Below the pieces are notes generated by a model that saw only the letters and a program-made list of their open reading frames with translations, was not told where the DNA came from and did not search any database. A DNA stretch of 38,750 bases from a virus. A program made the translations under genes and the position numbers. Shown in pieces: positions 38,441 through 38,750 of the stretch; within the stretch, counting starts at the first letter, position 1; each line of letters starts with the position of its first letter. The stretch is from positions 1-38,750 of IMG/VR virus record IMGVR_UViG_3300005613_000181; one strand, written 5' to 3'.

Positions 38441-38750
38441 ATGATACAATTTGAAAATGCAGTTAAAAGGTATAATGAGATAATTCTTGATGAATTAAAA
38501 AAGATAGAAATTAAATGTTGGATTGCCGGTGGTGCTTTGCGTGATTATTTTATGGGAGTTCCCATAAAAACTGATTATGATATATTTTTTCCAAATGAAA
38601 AAGAATATGAAAAAGCTATGACATATTTTAAGAATAAAGGAGCTATAATAAAATATGAAAATGATAATGGTATGAAAATAAAATATAATAATAAAATTTA
38701 TGATCTTGTGAAAAAATTTTTTCCAGATCCACAAGCAACAATAGATATGT
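38441..38750 (+). CDS. Nucleotidyltransferase-fold protein, 3'-truncated by window
   Basis: The start at 38441 follows AGGAAGG (38428-38434), and the frame is open to the window end (103 codons visible). Residues 27-50 carry CWIAGGALRDYFMG followed by IKTDYDIFFP: the GG...D-x-D signature of the pol-beta/poly(A) polymerase-tRNA nucleotidyltransferase head domain. Such phage proteins may modify tRNA or other nucleotides. The C-terminal part is missing, so substrate and full length are unknown. Confidence 0.65.
   Translation, partial: MIQFENAVKRYNEIILDELKKIEIKCWIAGGALRDYFMGVPIKTDYDIFFPNEKEYEKAMTYFKNKGAIIKYENDNGMKIKYNNKIYDLVKKFFPDPQATIDM

Noticed and set aside
1-38750. CRISPR array, integrase, or lysogeny module
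   Set aside because: No regularly spaced short repeats were seen, and no tyrosine or serine recombinase, excisionase or CI-like repressor is encoded in any frame.

Overview
The window is a contiguous stretch of a tailed double-stranded DNA phage, probably a siphovirus. It has head-tail connectors, a tail tube, a tail assembly chaperone and a tape measure, but no sheath or baseplate genes. Most of it is AT-rich, genes are tightly packed, and most starts follow an AGGAG-type ribosome binding site. No integrase or lysogeny repressor is recognisable, so a virulent lifestyle is likely but unproven. The host cannot be named: strong Shine-Dalgarno sites, host-like sigma-70 promoters and an integron attC site fit many bacteria. 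Portal, capsid and large terminase genes are absent and probably lie outside the window.

Layout. (1) 1-13165, rightward late genes: a GC-richer LamG-domain protein cut by the window edge, two small membrane proteins, a GT4-like glycosyltransferase, head-tail connector and tail-completion genes, two tandem tail-tube paralogues, a tail assembly chaperone pair made by a -1 frameshift, a 930-aa tape measure, and tail-tip or fibre genes. A Rho-independent terminator at 13209-13254 ends this block inside the 3' end of the opposing sigma gene. (2) 18807-13162, leftward early operon: a strong sigma-70 promoter, tRNA-Leu(UAA), a possible initiator or loader, DnaG-like primase, DnaB-like helicase, SNF2-type helicase and a sigma-70-like factor. 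(3) 18808-19498: about 690 bp of structured non-coding DNA between divergent operons, a candidate control region or origin. (4) 19499-35565, rightward: family A DNA polymerase with a UDG-like N-terminus, ssDNA-binding protein, UvsX/RecA-like recombinase, RuvC-like resolvase, a split SbcC around SbcD, an HD hydrolase, small terminase, two glycosyltransferases and a membrane-anchored i-type lysozyme. (5) 35566-38126: three consecutive DNA methyltransferases behind a small leader ORF, then a zinc-finger protein and a truncated nucleotidyltransferase.

The standout feature is at 22414-24043. A fourth methyltransferase gene, followed at its stop codon by a convincing integron attC site, has been inserted between the polymerase and ssDNA-binding protein genes. 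It is flanked by a perfect 220-bp direct duplication of phage sequence. The duplication leaves the polymerase intact, gives the ssDNA-binding gene a fresh copy of its upstream region, and leaves two vestigial ORFs. A smaller 43-bp near-perfect repeat flanks one methyltransferase in the later cluster, suggesting recurrent acquisition of methyltransferase modules, plausibly for evading restriction.
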